The position numbers were made by a program, and so were the translations under genes. Shown here piece by piece: positions 44,401 through 55,100 of a stretch of DNA of 64,000 nt (position 1 is its first letter; each line of letters opens with the position of its first letter). The DNA comes from Lactobacillus sp. W8174 (GTDB taxonomy: Bacteria; Bacillota; Bacilli; Lactobacillales; Lactobacillaceae). Below the pieces are notes generated by a model. It did no database searches. It was given only the letters and a program-made list of their open reading frames with translations, and was not told the DNA's origin. The DNA lies in contig NZ_JACFRN010000001.1 of the NCBI RefSeq assembly GCF_016100975.1, forward strand, positions 496,001-560,000, given 5' to 3'.

Positions 44401-47400
44401 TTGCTCTTGTCTGATCTGCTTGATAGCATCATCTAAGGACTGGTTACGCTCACCCTTAGCCTTAGCTGAAGCCAGTAAGCTGTTTAAGGCATCGATACCA
44501 TCATTACGTGCTGAATCAATTGCAGTTAAACTGTCTGCCTGATCAATCCGCTGGTTATAGCCAAGAGGAGTGCTTGAATTATTGAGCAGTTTCTGTGCAT
44601 TTGCTACGCTATCGTCAATATCATTTGCTGACAAGCCTGGCAAGCTACGCAATTGGCTTTCAATATTACTTTCAACTTGGGCAAGCTTAATCTTAGAAAG
44701 CTGTCTTAAAATTGACCGCTTAGTTGACTCCTCGGTTGTCGAAACAGTAGCAGAATCGCTTGCTTGATCAATATTGGTTAAACCATCAGTTACTGTTTTT
44801 TCGATTTCAGAGTTTGAAGGGATGCCTAGCGAGCTCTCATTAGCATTTGCATATCCCAAAATTTCAGCTTTTGCAGCATTTTGATCAAAAATAGTTTGTG
44901 CAGCTGCTTCTCTTTGATTGATAACAGTGTTGTCAGAAGTGCCATAAATTGACTTTTGCTCATCATACTTAGCACTTCCTGGTTTAGCAGTTGCAACTTC
45001 TGCTGCTTGATCAATTGCGTCTAGTAAAGGAGTTTGTTGATCTAAACTAATGCCTGAATTCTGTACTCGCTCTTTGGCAGCAGCTGCTGCAGCATTAATT
45101 TTGCTTGCTTCTTGATCAGCATTTATATCCTTAATAGACTCCTTACCCTTAGAACCATCAGGATCATCACCAGTGATAATGTCGTGAACTGCTTTATTAT
45201 AGGAATCCTTTATTTCTGTAGTCTTATCGGCATGGTTTTTAATTTCATCTTGAGCAACAGCTTGTAAGTCTTTCAGTGCTTGAATTGTTTTATTAACTTT
45301 ATCAATTATACCTTGAGCTTCTTTTTGGTGCCCATCTACTGATACTTGGTCAAGATCTTTTTCAATATCGCCTTCTGGTTGAGCGATAGCCTGAGCACGA
45401 GCCAGACGAGTAGGTAAATTAACTATTTCATCCTTCTCTTCTTTACTCAAGTTAGGATCGTTTGCTAGCTTGTAAGCGTCAACATAGACTTGATCAATTT
45501 TTTGCTTAAGATCAGTTTCAATACTCTTCTTATAACCATAAGCAGCTTGATCAATCGCATTTATGCCATTCTTCTCTGCTTCAGTAATATCTTTATCAGC
45601 TTGAATACCTTTAATAGTATTAATTGCTTTATCACGTGCAGCATTAATCGCATCTGTCATTGTAGGAAATCTCTTTGACTGCAACGTGGCTTCATTATTT
45701 AAATTTGTAATTGCATTATTACGAGATGCCTCAATCGTTGAAGAATTTTGCGCCTGACTTACGATATTCTTAATTGCATCAAGGGCAGCCTTCTTACGAT
45801 TGTTAACCTCTGTTAAAGTATTAGCACCTGAAGCATAAACTGAAGTTTTTTCGTTGTCGGAAGTAATTGTCTTAGATGCAGCCGAAGCAATTTTATCTAG
45901 CTGATCATTAAACTCTTTGATCTGTGCATCAGATAAATTATTAGGCCTGTTTATTTTTGCATCACTAATAGCATCAGTGATTGCCTTAGCAGCCTGATCT
46001 TGCGCATCTGTTAAAGTTAGAATATCCAAGTTTTTAATTATTGGACGACGTCCAGCAGCAACACTAGATGGATCATAGCTAACAAAGTTAGCATTTGGAG
46101 TTAATTCTATAGAGTAGCCTTTATCAAACTTAATCGTTTGATCGGCTGGAATAGTAAAACTAAACGAACCGTCATCATTTACAATTGCTGCAAATTGTGT
46201 TGGTAAAGGATTTAAAGAACTGTTGCTTGAATCTCTAGTGGTGTCTTTTGTTTGTGCGTATGGATTGTCGATTATATTTTTACCATTTTGATCCTTTGGT
46301 GTCCATGCAGTTTTTACACCCATACTATCAATTAAATTTGCTATAATATATGCTTTAGTGGCAACAGGTAAAATCAAACTAAACGGGTTTTTCAAATTTT
46401 CTGGATCTGAATCTGGTCCATCAGTAGCAGAATTATAATTAATTACGCTACCTGCCTCACCGGAAATTGTTTGTGAGCCATCATCATTTCTAGTGATTTT
46501 GACCTTTCCAGGATCAATATCTAAAAAGCCACTTGGATTGGCCGGAATAAAACTAATGTTGTTATAGCCAAAATTATTGCTATTATTGAATGCTTTTTGA
46601 ATAATATCCGAAAAGATTTGATCGTAAGTCCAACCGTTCTTAATACCATCAGCTAAGGAATTTTGAACGTCAGCTGGTAATTTATCAAGTGAAATATGAG
46701 CCTTAGCAGCCTGTGCTTTAATTTCTGCTAATTTATCTGCTGTTAGCTTTTCTTGACCATTAAGCAACTCAATATTATCGACTGCAATTGTATTGTCAGT
46801 TTTCCTAACAGTTAAAACGTGAAATGGTGGCAATGTTACTTTACCAACCCCAGTTTGCGTTGAGCTCAAATCAAACTGCTGACGCACATTTGTTAAGGTA
46901 ATCGGCATGGTGCCGATAATACTCGTAGCAGGATTGGTATTGCCCTGGACATTCAAAATTAATGAGGTAGGATTATTAACAAATAATTTTCCGCCTTGCA
47001 CATCTACCAAAAGTATTTGGCCATTACCGCCATCTACGTATCTACCATTTGGACCTGGCTTTCCAAGAATGATGTTAAAACCACCGTTTTCAATATTGGC
47101 CGTACCCCTAATTAGGACCAAAGTACCAGAATAGTCGCCCATATTTGAACCATTAATGTTTAACGATCCCCTTGGCAGAATGTTAAAATTACCACCATCA
47201 TAAATCAGGTTTCTGTTGCCCCAGTTATTAGCTATATCACCATTAGTAGTAATATTGACTTTCGCATCACTATTAATGTTGAAAACGGAGTTGCCATCAT
47301 TGATCAGGATTGCACTGGATTGATCGTTATCATTTGTACCATTATAGTGATCGCTACCAGTTGTGATATTCAGCTCACCATCAACATTAACGGCTTCATT

Positions 47401-48654
47401 ATTGCCTAACATGGCGATAGCTAAAGGAAGCCCGGTATGCTCAGCAGCGTTAGAGCCTAAGCTATTATTAGGAATATAGATCCGCGGTGAAAGTGATACC
47501 TTAGCGTTCTTTTCAATGTTAACAACATTGTTGTTACCCGCCATTTCTATCACATTACCACCAACGGTTTTACCAGTAAAAGTCCCACTAAAATCAAGTG
47601 AATTATTTGAACCAGTAAATTCAAAAAGTTGTTGAACATCACCACTTGAAATGGTAATTCCTGGATAAGGTGTATGCGTTACTTCCCCGTAGTTTGTTCC
47701 TGTAAAGTAAATTTTAGTATTATTTCCACAGTGAACCATTTGCGAACCATGGAAATTAACATTATTGAATGTGATTTTTGAAAAATGACCATCTTGGTTG
47801 TAATCATCAGTCATGATGACGCCCCAGATATCTGCACTCCATAAGTCAAGGTTGTCGTAGGTTATATCTAAATCCTGCGTACTGCCACTATTTAATTGGA
47901 GATGGTTACCTTTCAAATCAACTTTATACCTAGTACTACTGTCACCAGCGGATTTAATGAGCATTTTCCTGCCGTAAAAGTAGAACGCTTGTGATCCATT
48001 CTCTGGTCCGTCAGTAATATCGTTCATAACGTCAATTTCTGAAATACTATCATTTTGAAACGCACCTATAAGCTCATCAAAGGTATGGACCTGTGCTACA
48101 CTAGCATCCCTAGTATTTATTTCTGTGTTTTCAGCAGCATTTGAATCATTAGCCACTGCAGCTGTTGAATCGACAGGCTTTGTTGTATCACCTTTAGCGG
48201 ATGAGTCAGCAGCGGTATCCTGATTATGACTAGACTGTTGATCAGAATTATTCGTCGACTCGGGCATTGTCTTTTCTGATTCTGCTTGACCAGTTGCAAA
48301 ACTGTGACTAGTCTTTGAGTCACTATCTTTTAAAAATGAACTTAAGCCAGAAAAAGTGCTTAAATCGTGCTTCGTATTATCTTGAAATGATTGCTTTTGT
48401 GTAGTTGCAGTTTTTGCCTTAGTCGCAGTTTGTTCAGTATTAGTTGTTTCATTTCCATTAGTTTGGGAATCTACTTCTTCACTTGCTGGATCAACTGTAT
48501 CAGCTTTAACTGTTTGATTGCTTAAGCCAAAGAATGTAAAACCAAGTAAGACAGAAGCAGCACCAATAGTCAATTTACGAATTGAGAAGTGGTCTTGCTT
48601 TGCCTGCATTTCCATTTTACGTATTCTTTCCTTATTATTATTTTTACCTAGCAT
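38482..48654 (-). CDS. Giant surface protein 3: beta-helix head, SEW-type helical stalk, SLAP anchor (3390 aa)
   Basis: Secreted surface protein of about 365 kDa. YSIRK-like signal 1-52, nearly identical to gene 4; disordered segment with LSTFSGLSSFLK at 98-109; beta-helix head about 188-600; PANPSGFLDID module near 701; and a long helical stalk from about 875. The stalk differs from genes 1 and 2: it lacks the regular 165-residue unit and contains a segment with TSEWF (plus-strand 40379-40425) shared with genes 4 and 5. A 35-residue Asn/Ser/Gly linker (about 3060-3097) precedes four SLAP repeats (about 3123-3390). No LPXTG. ATG 48654 follows GAGAAAGGAT. The near-equal length to gene 4 points to a recent duplication. 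Confidence 0.92.
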   Translation of the reverse strand: MLGKNNNKERIRKMEMQAKQDHFSIRKLTIGAASVLLGFTFFGLSNQTVKADTVDPASEEVDSQTNGNETTNTEQTATKAKTATTQKQSFQDNTKHDLSTFSGLSSFLKDSDSKTSHSFATGQAESEKTMPESTNNSDQQSSHNQDTAADSSAKGDTTKPVDSTAAVANDSNAAENTEINTRDASVAQVHTFDELIGAFQNDSISEIDVMNDITDGPENGSQAFYFYGRKMLIKSAGDSSTRYKVDLKGNHLQLNSGSTQDLDITYDNLDLWSADIWGVIMTDDYNQDGHFSKITFNNVNFHGSQMVHCGNNTKIYFTGTNYGEVTHTPYPGITISSGDVQQLFEFTGSNNSLDFSGTFTGKTVGGNVIEMAGNNNVVNIEKNAKVSLSPRIYIPNNSLGSNAAEHTGLPLAIAMLGNNEAVNVDGELNITTGSDHYNGTNDNDQSSAILINDGNSVFNINSDAKVNITTNGDIANNWGNRNLIYDGGNFNILPRGSLNINGSNMGDYSGTLVLIRGTANIENGGFNIILGKPGPNGRYVDGGNGQILLVDVQGGKLFVNNPTSLILNVQGNTNPATSIIGTMPITLTNVRQQFDLSSTQTGVGKVTLPPFHVLTVRKTDNTIAVDNIELLNGQEKLTADKLAEIKAQAAKAHISLDKLPADVQNSLADGIKNGWTYDQIFSDIIQKAFNNSNNFGYNNISFIPANPSGFLDIDPGKVKITRNDDGSQTISGEAGSVINYNSATDGPDSDPENLKNPFSLILPVATKAYIIANLIDSMGVKTAWTPKDQNGKNIIDNPYAQTKDTTRDSSNSSLNPLPTQFAAIVNDDGSFSFTIPADQTIKFDKGYSIELTPNANFVSYDPSSVAAGRRPIIKNLDILTLTDAQDQAAKAITDAISDAKINRPNNLSDAQIKEFNDQLDKIASAASKTITSDNEKTSVYASGANTLTEVNNRKKAALDAIKNIVSQAQNSSTIEASRNNAITNLNNEATLQSKRFPTMTDAINAARDKAINTIKGIQADKDITEAEKNGINAIDQAAYGYKKSIETDLKQKIDQVYVDAYKLANDPNLSKEEKDEIVNLPTRLARAQAIAQPEGDIEKDLDQVSVDGHQKEAQGIIDKVNKTIQALKDLQAVAQDEIKNHADKTTEIKDSYNKAVHDIITGDDPDGSKGKESIKDINADQEASKINAAAAAAKERVQNSGISLDQQTPLLDAIDQAAEVATAKPGSAKYDEQKSIYGTSDNTVINQREAAAQTIFDQNAAKAEILGYANANESSLGIPSNSEIEKTVTDGLTNIDQASDSATVSTTEESTKRSILRQLSKIKLAQVESNIESQLRSLPGLSANDIDDSVANAQKLLNNSSTPLGYNQRIDQADSLTAIDSARNDGIDALNSLLASAKAKGERNQSLDDAIKQIRQEQVNADNQIDQTNNLTTEQKKAYHDQISKVVNDSIDTLNKVDSSKIAETVTNAKNSIDNIVSDAQGTANKEVEEARTKAAQDVDTAVNDAKAKIESIDDSQLSPSNKKYYEDQIDQDAQAAKAKIASAQNVSDITSAKQDGQNNILKDLGAAQITATKAQAISKLQQAKANAKNTLANSHLDPAIVQAKQDQIDAGYDQAIQAITNDHTVTDINTDAQTGIDAINSVINSLSPDLEAQALEQQRQTAIGKLKDARDSASSQITNDPNLGVTEKNDYYNQITNAFNQAQTAIQGASKDDIDAALTKGKNDLANIQAAANLQSAKDQALTALMDERNKVKEQIGNMDQITSANKDELRAKVDATYDIGVNGINDKSTTTNEQLNKIVQNGKSSIDDVISDVNVNKILNKQKLDDYAQKAIDRINSSSDITNDAKTTTINNITSARDNAKSIIDSTNAVSDANIAEKKGESAIDAAEAAGNGFNTSKTDTKNNIANAASSAKNRLSDIYSKLSNDQRNEVKKQFDDAISQLESIPTDANSKIDAATNKEQLTGIYQDTLNKINNIESAAKLASDKVVATDLIKNTAYAARAKLNDSRDQNAVFAVADLGIKDIGAANDSATVEKIKNNTLQGISNVVANASKSDADDIRNQRDQAIKELDKALGKGSTDTGVLPEINGLTGLNPDQLAKFKQQAQDAYDHAVSSVSGALSENIDTEKNTGLSNIYQALSDAKLQAAKNKAKSALDDKAQTSIASDANDKSTIESERDKAKENIDKAQNQDDVQKAQDEGNKAIEAIVDTAKDTSLTNAKTSAKNDFDNSTNKLQQQIDQDLADKKLGQDQYNDLKNKIDQIRQSGETRVNSATSQDQLSDAKGQNDADLNKVNNEIVKAESVNNALTKLQDAVNKANEAADKIAKDNPSLADQMRDRIKSERDKAAQNIQAAQNNATDANSAMNQAAQAGNDAITGLTQRFEEKNKQINTLKEYAEAAKTKLPSSGLDPTEISQNEAAINDAMQKGISDLYGADDNANLSQVEKAGEAAIDQAGIPANLLSEKNKQIAAIDKYVKDKGSIGQVASHLTDQQQADLQDQLNQLVQKTKDEISKVALPSSPTTTDLENAKQKLQNIEKGLDSEGHSTNLGETGIDQLYQTAQNKEEIYQIKQNAINNLLEQKAEADKKLEGSGLVNSDLQKQKQRLQDIYDQSKAKINAVPTTDKNGNDRSTADIQKDVDQIVNNATQGYSDNNSGSHIPGFADVEKDTNLAAAKAKAEDILQRKYSTTHNIIGSSQLTADQKKALNKIVDDLYATEKADIEQQTDINKIPTDENQIGTKLTDTYQNTSEWFDYNQANALKGAGNEITGLEAGYNGLTEAQKANPDYQRNIQAIQDAIDAIKHSTNIGSTSQAYSNGINAYNELMGKEKVNDLFNKAKDKLNNIDSLLPQDRDHFKNRLDGIHGSIDSVLTQDAQADASYENIANQMNHDIDMARQAIDQLMQQALYAVKSSANRDVEAEYKGAVAQNQKYFGESALIYATNSEHDKYKDISGNSYDEVLNNRITGIREIAKAAVSDAATNAKKKIDNNRVKHENGDNYTDDEKAAIKTEIDRILADAQEKINQNNTLTDIDGKRDDGIEAINKASSDSTVIDKIIKDSANSNNNGNNNGNNTNNNSDNNGSNSNSDSNGSTSSIPVNPVNQPSTDKQNGTNGAPNDLGESTNVTLMHNAYLYDNSAKRANKVTLGAGSILTTYGTVSIGGREYYVLVDTHDNNKKYYVAATNGQATKQKVVHNAYIYNQLGKRVKKTGVYKKGQLLNTFGGVVKIRGKRYFTIAKNRFVKAGNVKLVTATGSAGEEVAAATINAAVQTVETTTKKLMHNAYLYDENGKRANKLIINLGSEIETVAKKTISGKTYYVLTDGLLVNSGNIDAKKLKLKHNAYIYNKYGHRLGKKVLRKHKAVKTYGNPIKIGHKKYFIIAKGRFIKKANF
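39365..39477 (-). repeat. Asn/Ser/Gly low-complexity linker in surface gene 3
   Basis: A run of AAT/AAC, GGT and AGT codons coding repeated NNNG and SNSD units between the stalk and the SLAP anchor. Gene 4 has a Gly/Asn/Pro linker at the same place (about 50030-50170) and genes 1 and 2 shorter ones. Confidence 0.75.
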
Positions 48655-48688
48655 AATAATCCTTTCTCGAAATTATGATTACATATTA

Positions 48689-48717
48689 ATTGTAAGTCCT
48701 GTTATTTTTACTGTCAA
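48689..48717 (-). promoter_or_regulatory. Promoter of surface protein 3
   Basis: Minus-strand TTGACA (48717-48712), 17 bp, TACAAT (48694-48689). The -10 lies 35 bp before the ATG. Confidence 0.87.
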
Positions 48718-49117
48718 TTTAGTAACACTATTATGCATTTTAATAGGTAATGAAATTCAAAAAAATATAATATAAAATAACCTTAATTTTAAGTTTTATG
48801 CTGATTCAATAAGTATAATATATATATAAATAACAATAATTTAATCAATAGAAATAAAATGTTTATTTTAAATATAAATTAATTTTACTGTTTTTATAAA
48901 CATATTTATATATAATATACAAAATATAATTTGTACTATATATACATGAATATGTTTGTGATCTGATTAACATAGTCAATTAAGTAAATATAACTTTTTT
49001 CGGACTTGCTTAGATATTTAGATAGTATGGAAGATATGCCTGCTAGAGTTTTTCTCGCAGAAAAAAGGAGGAGACTCAGCCCCTCTTTTTCTAAAACTAT
49101 AGATGATTTGAAAATGC
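48718..49117. other. Spacer between surface genes 3 and 4
   Basis: About 400 bp. The first two thirds (to about 48960) are extremely A/T-rich. From about 48980 to 49110 base composition becomes more balanced, with two hairpin-like elements (TTTTTCT/AGAAAAA around 49052-49068 and a purine-rich/pyrimidine-rich pair at about 49062-49095). A 68-codon minus-strand frame (48936-49142) crosses it, but I do not accept it as a gene. Confidence 0.55.
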
Positions 49118-49149
49118 AAAAGAAGTGCCACAAATGTGACACTTCTTTT
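49118..49149 (-). terminator. Terminator of surface protein 4
   Basis: A 10-bp outer stem AAAAGAAGTG/CACTTCTTTT (49118-49127 with 49140-49149) continues as CAC/GTG inside a mismatch. On the minus strand the 3' arm ends in the T residues of the stem itself and a further TT. It carries the AAGTGCCACA arm also seen at 24001. Confidence 0.82.
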
Positions 49150-49186
49150 GTGATATTTAAGCTGTAAATTCTAGAGTTTTTAATAA

Positions 49187-52100
49187 TTAAAAGTTTGCTT
49201 TCTTAACGAACCTCCCTTTACTTAATGTGTAGTATTTTTTATGACCAATTTTGACTGGATTACCGTATGTATTCACGGATTTACGCTTCTTGAGTACTTT
49301 CTTGCCTAGACGATGACCATACTTATTGTATATATAAGCATTATGCTTCAGCTTTAATTTCTTGGCATCAATATTACCACTAGCTATATAAAGTCCATCA
49401 GGCAAAGCATAGTATTTCTGACCATTGATTGTCTTCTTACCAGTAGTTTCAACAACTGAACCTGCATTGAAGATCAGCTTATTTGCACGCCTGCCGTTTT
49501 CATCATAAAGGTAAGCATTATGCTTTAAGCTCTTAGCAACAGTGACAACAGGTTGTTCAGTAGTATTGGTATTCGTTGGCGCAACTTCTTCATTGGCTGA
49601 TTTTGCAGAAGTTACTATCTTAACATTTGCGGCTTTGACGAAGCGGTTCTTACCAATAGTAAAGTATCTCTTACCACGGATCTTAACGACTGCGCCATAG
49701 GTATTTAGCAGTTGACCCTTCTTGTAAACGCCTGTCTTCTTAACTCGCTTGCCAAATTGATTGTAAATATAAGCATTGTGAGTCAATTTTTGCCTAGTAG
49801 CCAATACATTTGCTGTAGCAACAAAGTACTTCTTATTCTTAGCACCTTGATCAACTAAGACGTAGTATTCTTTACCATTGATCGTTTGTGTGCCATAAAC
49901 AGTAACTATTGAACCAACACCTAAAGTGATCTGGTTAGCACGCTTGCCATTTTCATCATACAGGTATGCATTATGCATCAATTTGACTTGTGATGAATCA
50001 GACAAATCAACATCATCACCATTTTGAGGCTTGTCTTTACCTGCATCAACTGAGCCAGTTCCTGGTTTATTTCCAGGTCCTGGAGTTACTGTAGAACCGC
50101 CACCAGTGTTTCCACCGTTGCTAATGTTTTCATTGTTTCCACCATTACCATTATTATCGCCGCCGTGAATAACCTTATCAATTGTTGTTGGATCGGAGCT
50201 ATCCTGATGAATGACATCTATACCGTTATCACGATTCTTGTCAATATCGTCTCCGCTACCAGCGTGATCTATCTTATCTTTGGCATTATCTTTTTGATGA
50301 TCAATCTCATCCTTGATCTTTTGTTTTTCATCATTAGTTAAATCACTGCCATCTTGGTGCTTGCCCTTATTATTGTCGACATCTTTTTTGGCATTCTTAG
50401 CAGCATCATCAACGGCACCCTTAGCAATTTCTTTTTCGGCTTCAAGCTTATTCTTTTGAATTTCATCATAAGAATTGCCCTCCGTGTTTTTATGTTTATT
50501 AAAAGCATTTTGGATTGAAGAAGTATCAGCGTTATCACCAAATTCTTTATGAATTTTATCGATAGCTTCTATTGCTTTATCAGCAACTTCCTGATCAGCT
50601 TTCTTCTTGCTGGCATCAATTGCCTTATTGACCTCAACTTGAATATCACCTTTAGCTGTGTTAGCAGCCTTGTCAATATTAGTCTTCTTACCGGCAGGAT
50701 CATCACTAGGAGCATTAACTTGATCAATTGCTTCGTTACCTTCTTTAACATGTTCATTAACATTATTAATGAGGTCCAACTTAGTTTGACTATCGATATC
50801 TTTATTATTGATAATCTCAGTTTTAGCCTTATCAGCAGCGTTCTTAATTTCTTCCTTAGCTTTGAGTTTGTTCAAAGCTGTAATGCCTTGATTGTATGCA
50901 GAACTAATATCCGGAATATTGTCAGCTTTGTTGATATCGGCAAGACCTGCAATTATATCTTTAATATAGTCTTGATAGTCTGAATTTGCTCTCTGGTCAC
51001 TAGTTAATTTATCATATTCACTTTGTAAACCATTAGTGCCGACTGTAGCATTCTGTTTATCTTTAACAACCCATTCAGAAGAATTCTGCCAAATCTTATC
51101 AATGCTAGTTCCAACGTGATCCTTATCTTTCGGAACTGTATCAAGGTCAGTAATAGCTTCAATGTTTTTCTTTTCAGTATTATAAGCATCATCGATAGCT
51201 TGGTTAGCTTCCTGCTTTTCGGAATCGGTTAACTGAGATTTGTTAATGATATCATGAGCCTGATTCTGCTTTTCTTTCAAATAACCTTCTGCCTTGGTTT
51301 TAGCACCAGCAAGAGCTGCTTGATCAATAACACTTGAAGTACCAGGCATCTGTTCTCCAGTTGTAGGATCTTTATAGCCATTCTTGGCCTTATTAACTAT
51401 AGCTGCAGCATCTTGTTTGACATCATCAGCGGTCCTGTCTTTACCATCTTTTTTATCAGGAATATTATTAACATCAGTCTTACTCTTGTCAATGATATCC
51501 TTGATCTTTTGTCTTTCAGCTTCTTGATCTGTTCCTGACAAGCCAGAATCTTCAATCTTCTTATTAGCTTGATCCTGGATATCTTGTAACTGCTTAATAG
51601 CATCTTGCTTAGCTTGATAGATATCCGCTCTGTTCTTAGCTACATCGTAAACATTATCTACGCCTGCTTGACCGAAGTTAAGTGCTTCATTATTTTCTGG
51701 AACACCCTGTTCGATATTAGCCAACTTCTTCTTTGCGGCTTCTAAGTCAGACTGAGTTGGGTTATCAGGTAATTTGACACTGCCAATCTTGTCTTTAGTG
51801 TTTTGCACTACTTGATCGAGCTGCTTTTGCAAATCAGCCTTTTGATCATTAGTTAAATTAGTAGCAACTGAACTAATATCACCTTTATTTTTGACATAGT
51901 CATCGATAGCTGCAATCTGCTTGTTCTTTTCAGCTAGCAGATCGCTTGGCAATTTAGCTTGGTCGATGGCCTTTTCTCCGGCTCCTTCAATATCATCTAA
52001 ATTGTCAGTATCTTTAGCACCATAAATGTTGCTGGTTGCATTTTGCAAAGCAGTATTGATAGCACTTTCACCTTGACTAATTTCATTAGCATCAAGATTA

Positions 52101-55100
52101 TTGCCTTGCAGACCCTTCTTTACAGTTTCTGCATAGCCCTTTAACTTATTGATAGCGTCATTCTTAGCTTCATAACGGTCAGTTAAGCCAGTAATCGCTT
52201 TTACACCATCTTGTGCAGCCGTATTCATAGCATTATTAGGGTCTTGTGCATCATTTTTAGCATTTTGAATGATTTGAGCAGCTTTATCACGTTCAGATTT
52301 GATCTGTTCTCTCATTTGCTCAGCCAGATCTTTATTGTCCTTAGCAATTCCGTCTGCCGCAGCAGAAGCCTTATTGACGGCATCTTGCAGCTGAGTTAAA
52401 GCATTGGTCAATGATTCTTCTTTACCAATATCAGTACTGATATTATTGAGATCATTGTTGTTCTGACTCTGGGCACCAGTCAAACTATCCTTATCTTTGG
52501 CTGAGTTTATCCTGGTCTCACCATCTTTACGAGCCTGATCAATTTTTTCTTTTAAATCATCATATTGGTCTTGACCCAGTTTCTTATCAGCTAGGTCTTG
52601 ATCAATCTTTTGTTGTAGCTTGTCTGCAGCATTTTTCAGATCATTTTTTGCTGCAACTTTATCATTGGCAAGTTGAGTATCCTTGCCTGTCTGCTCAATA
52701 CCGTTAATAGCATTTTGGCCTTCATCTTTAGCTTTATTGACTTCATCGGTATTTTTAGCCTGATCAATTTTGTCTTTGGCTTTGTCACGCTCGTTATTGA
52801 TTGAATCCTTGTCGTTAGGATCATTTTTACCAGCATCAGATGCTGCTTGATCCAAATCTGATTTAGCCTTGTTTTTGGCAGCTTGCAGCTTAGCATCTGT
52901 CAATGCCTGATTAATGTTGACTAAGCCCGCATTCTTTTCGTTTTCAATTTGATCTTTAGACGCTCCGCTGACCTTAGCAACAGCACGATTATATGCGTCT
53001 ACAGCTTGTTTTGTGAAAGCAGTCTTTTGATCGTCAGTTAAATCATTCAGTCTATTAATTTGATCACGAACTCCAGCAAGATCGTCCTTCCCGTCTAAAG
53101 TATCCTTTAGCTCTTGCAGTGCTTCATCCCGTTGATTTCTAATCTGATCAGCTTGCTGAGAGGCAGCAATATCAAGAATGTTTTGTATGCTTTGAATAGT
53201 GTTGCCTTTGATCTTATTAACAGTTGCAATATCACTGGCAGCATTAATGTCATTTTGACCAAGATTCGTAACAGCTTTGACTGCGTCCTGATCTTTCTTA
53301 TTTGTTAATTGGGTATTTGCTTTAGTACTTGCTTCATTAATTGCAGTTATTGCGGCAGCTTTGGCAGCAGCTAAGTCTGCACCTGTTTCTGCCTTATTAA
53401 TAGCAGCTATTGCATCTTTAGTATAGCCATCTACCTGATCTTTATTAGTAGCCTTCTTAACGTTTGCAATTGCTGTGGTGGAAGCCTGCTGAATAGCATT
53501 GTTGGCCTGATCAAATACGTCCTTAACTTTTGCCTTATCATCATCGTTAAGTCCATTATAAATTCCTTGCAAACGTGAAGTGGCATTAGCTGCAGCAGTA
53601 GAAATTTGATCAATTGTGCTGTTCTTATATCCTTCAAGGCCATTGCCTTTGGCAGCAGCCGCGTCAATTGCCAGTTCACCATTTTGTTCTGCAAGATTAG
53701 AAGCTGGGATATCTTCTTGCTTATCGACCTTATCGACATTAGCCTTCGCCTCATCACGAGCAGCTTTAATTCCAGCAATAGTGGAATCCTTCACAGCTTG
53801 AGTAATATCGGTTGAGTTGCTAATGCGATCAATAGCTTTTTGAGCATAATCATCAAGTTTTTGCTTGTTAATAACTTTATTAATGTTTAAATCACTGATG
53901 ACATCATCAATAGCTGCTTTGCCTTGTTGAGCTGCTTGGGTAACTTGTTGGATAGAAGATGTACTTGCAGAGTTAATATTCTTGACTGCTTGATTGTATT
54001 GCTCGTCAACTTTAGCTCGTAAATCGTTCTTATTGGCACTTGTAACTTGATCCATATTGCCAATTTGCTCTCTAATTTTGCTTCTCTCAGTAAGCAAGTC
54101 ATTTAGAGCTTGATCCTTGGCAGATTGCAAGTTTGCAGCTTCCTGAATCTCAGTCAGTTTCCTAGTGCCATTGGTAAGAGCAGTATCAATATCGTCTTTG
54201 CCTGCTGCTTGAATAGCCGACTGAGCATTATTAAAGGCATTTGAGATTTGGTTATAGTAATCGTTCTTTTCGGTAACGCTTAAATTAGGATCAGTAGTTA
54301 TTTGGGTATTCGCATTATCGCGAGCTTCTTTTAGTTTATTAATAGCATCCTGACGCTGTTTTGCTAAAGCTTGTGTGGCTTCGTTATCCGAGATACTGTC
54401 AACTATACTTTGGATACTCTTTTTGCCTTTATCCGCATCATTATTAATATCTGAAACATTAAAGTCGCCCGTTACAGCCTGAACAGCTTGATCATAGGCA
54501 TTGTCAATCTGGTCTAATTTATCTACCCAGTCTTTGTCGTTAAGTGATTCTTTATCATGAGCGGTAGAAATGGTCTCTCTGGCTTCATTCTTAGCAGTTT
54601 GTAAATCAGATATTGCTTTGGCACGTGCTGCAGAAACCAGAGCATCGTTCAAGTCCCTGGTAATATTGTTTTCACCGTCCTGAACAACAGATTTGATACT
54701 GTCTTCATCTTGAGCTGCAGCAATCTTATCTTTAGCTGATTGTGCATCCTGATCAATCAAATCTTCATAGTGCTTTTTGTTTGATTGACTGAGTTGACTG
54801 TCAGGTATGCTTTCAATCTTAGCTTTAGCAGCCTTTGCTGCATCATCAACTGCTTGTGAAGCTTTTGCCCGTGCATCTTTGATCACACTGTTACCCTTAT
54901 TTTGGGCATCAGCGACTATACTGTCTATCTTTCCTTTGGCTGTTGTAACAGCATCATCAACCTTTGAAGGGTCAATGCTGTTTAAACCGTTAATACTGTC
55001 ATCTGCAACTTTTTTAATTTGGTTATGATATGAATCCTTTTCGGCGTCACTGAGATTTGTTATAGCATCAATAGCTTTATCAGCATCCTGTTGTTTCTGC

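Noticed and set aside
48936-49142. 68-codon minus-strand frame in the gene 3-gene 4 spacer
   Set aside because: It overlaps the gene 4 terminator at its start, has no ribosome-binding site and I recognise no family in it. Kept only as a possible remnant under findings.
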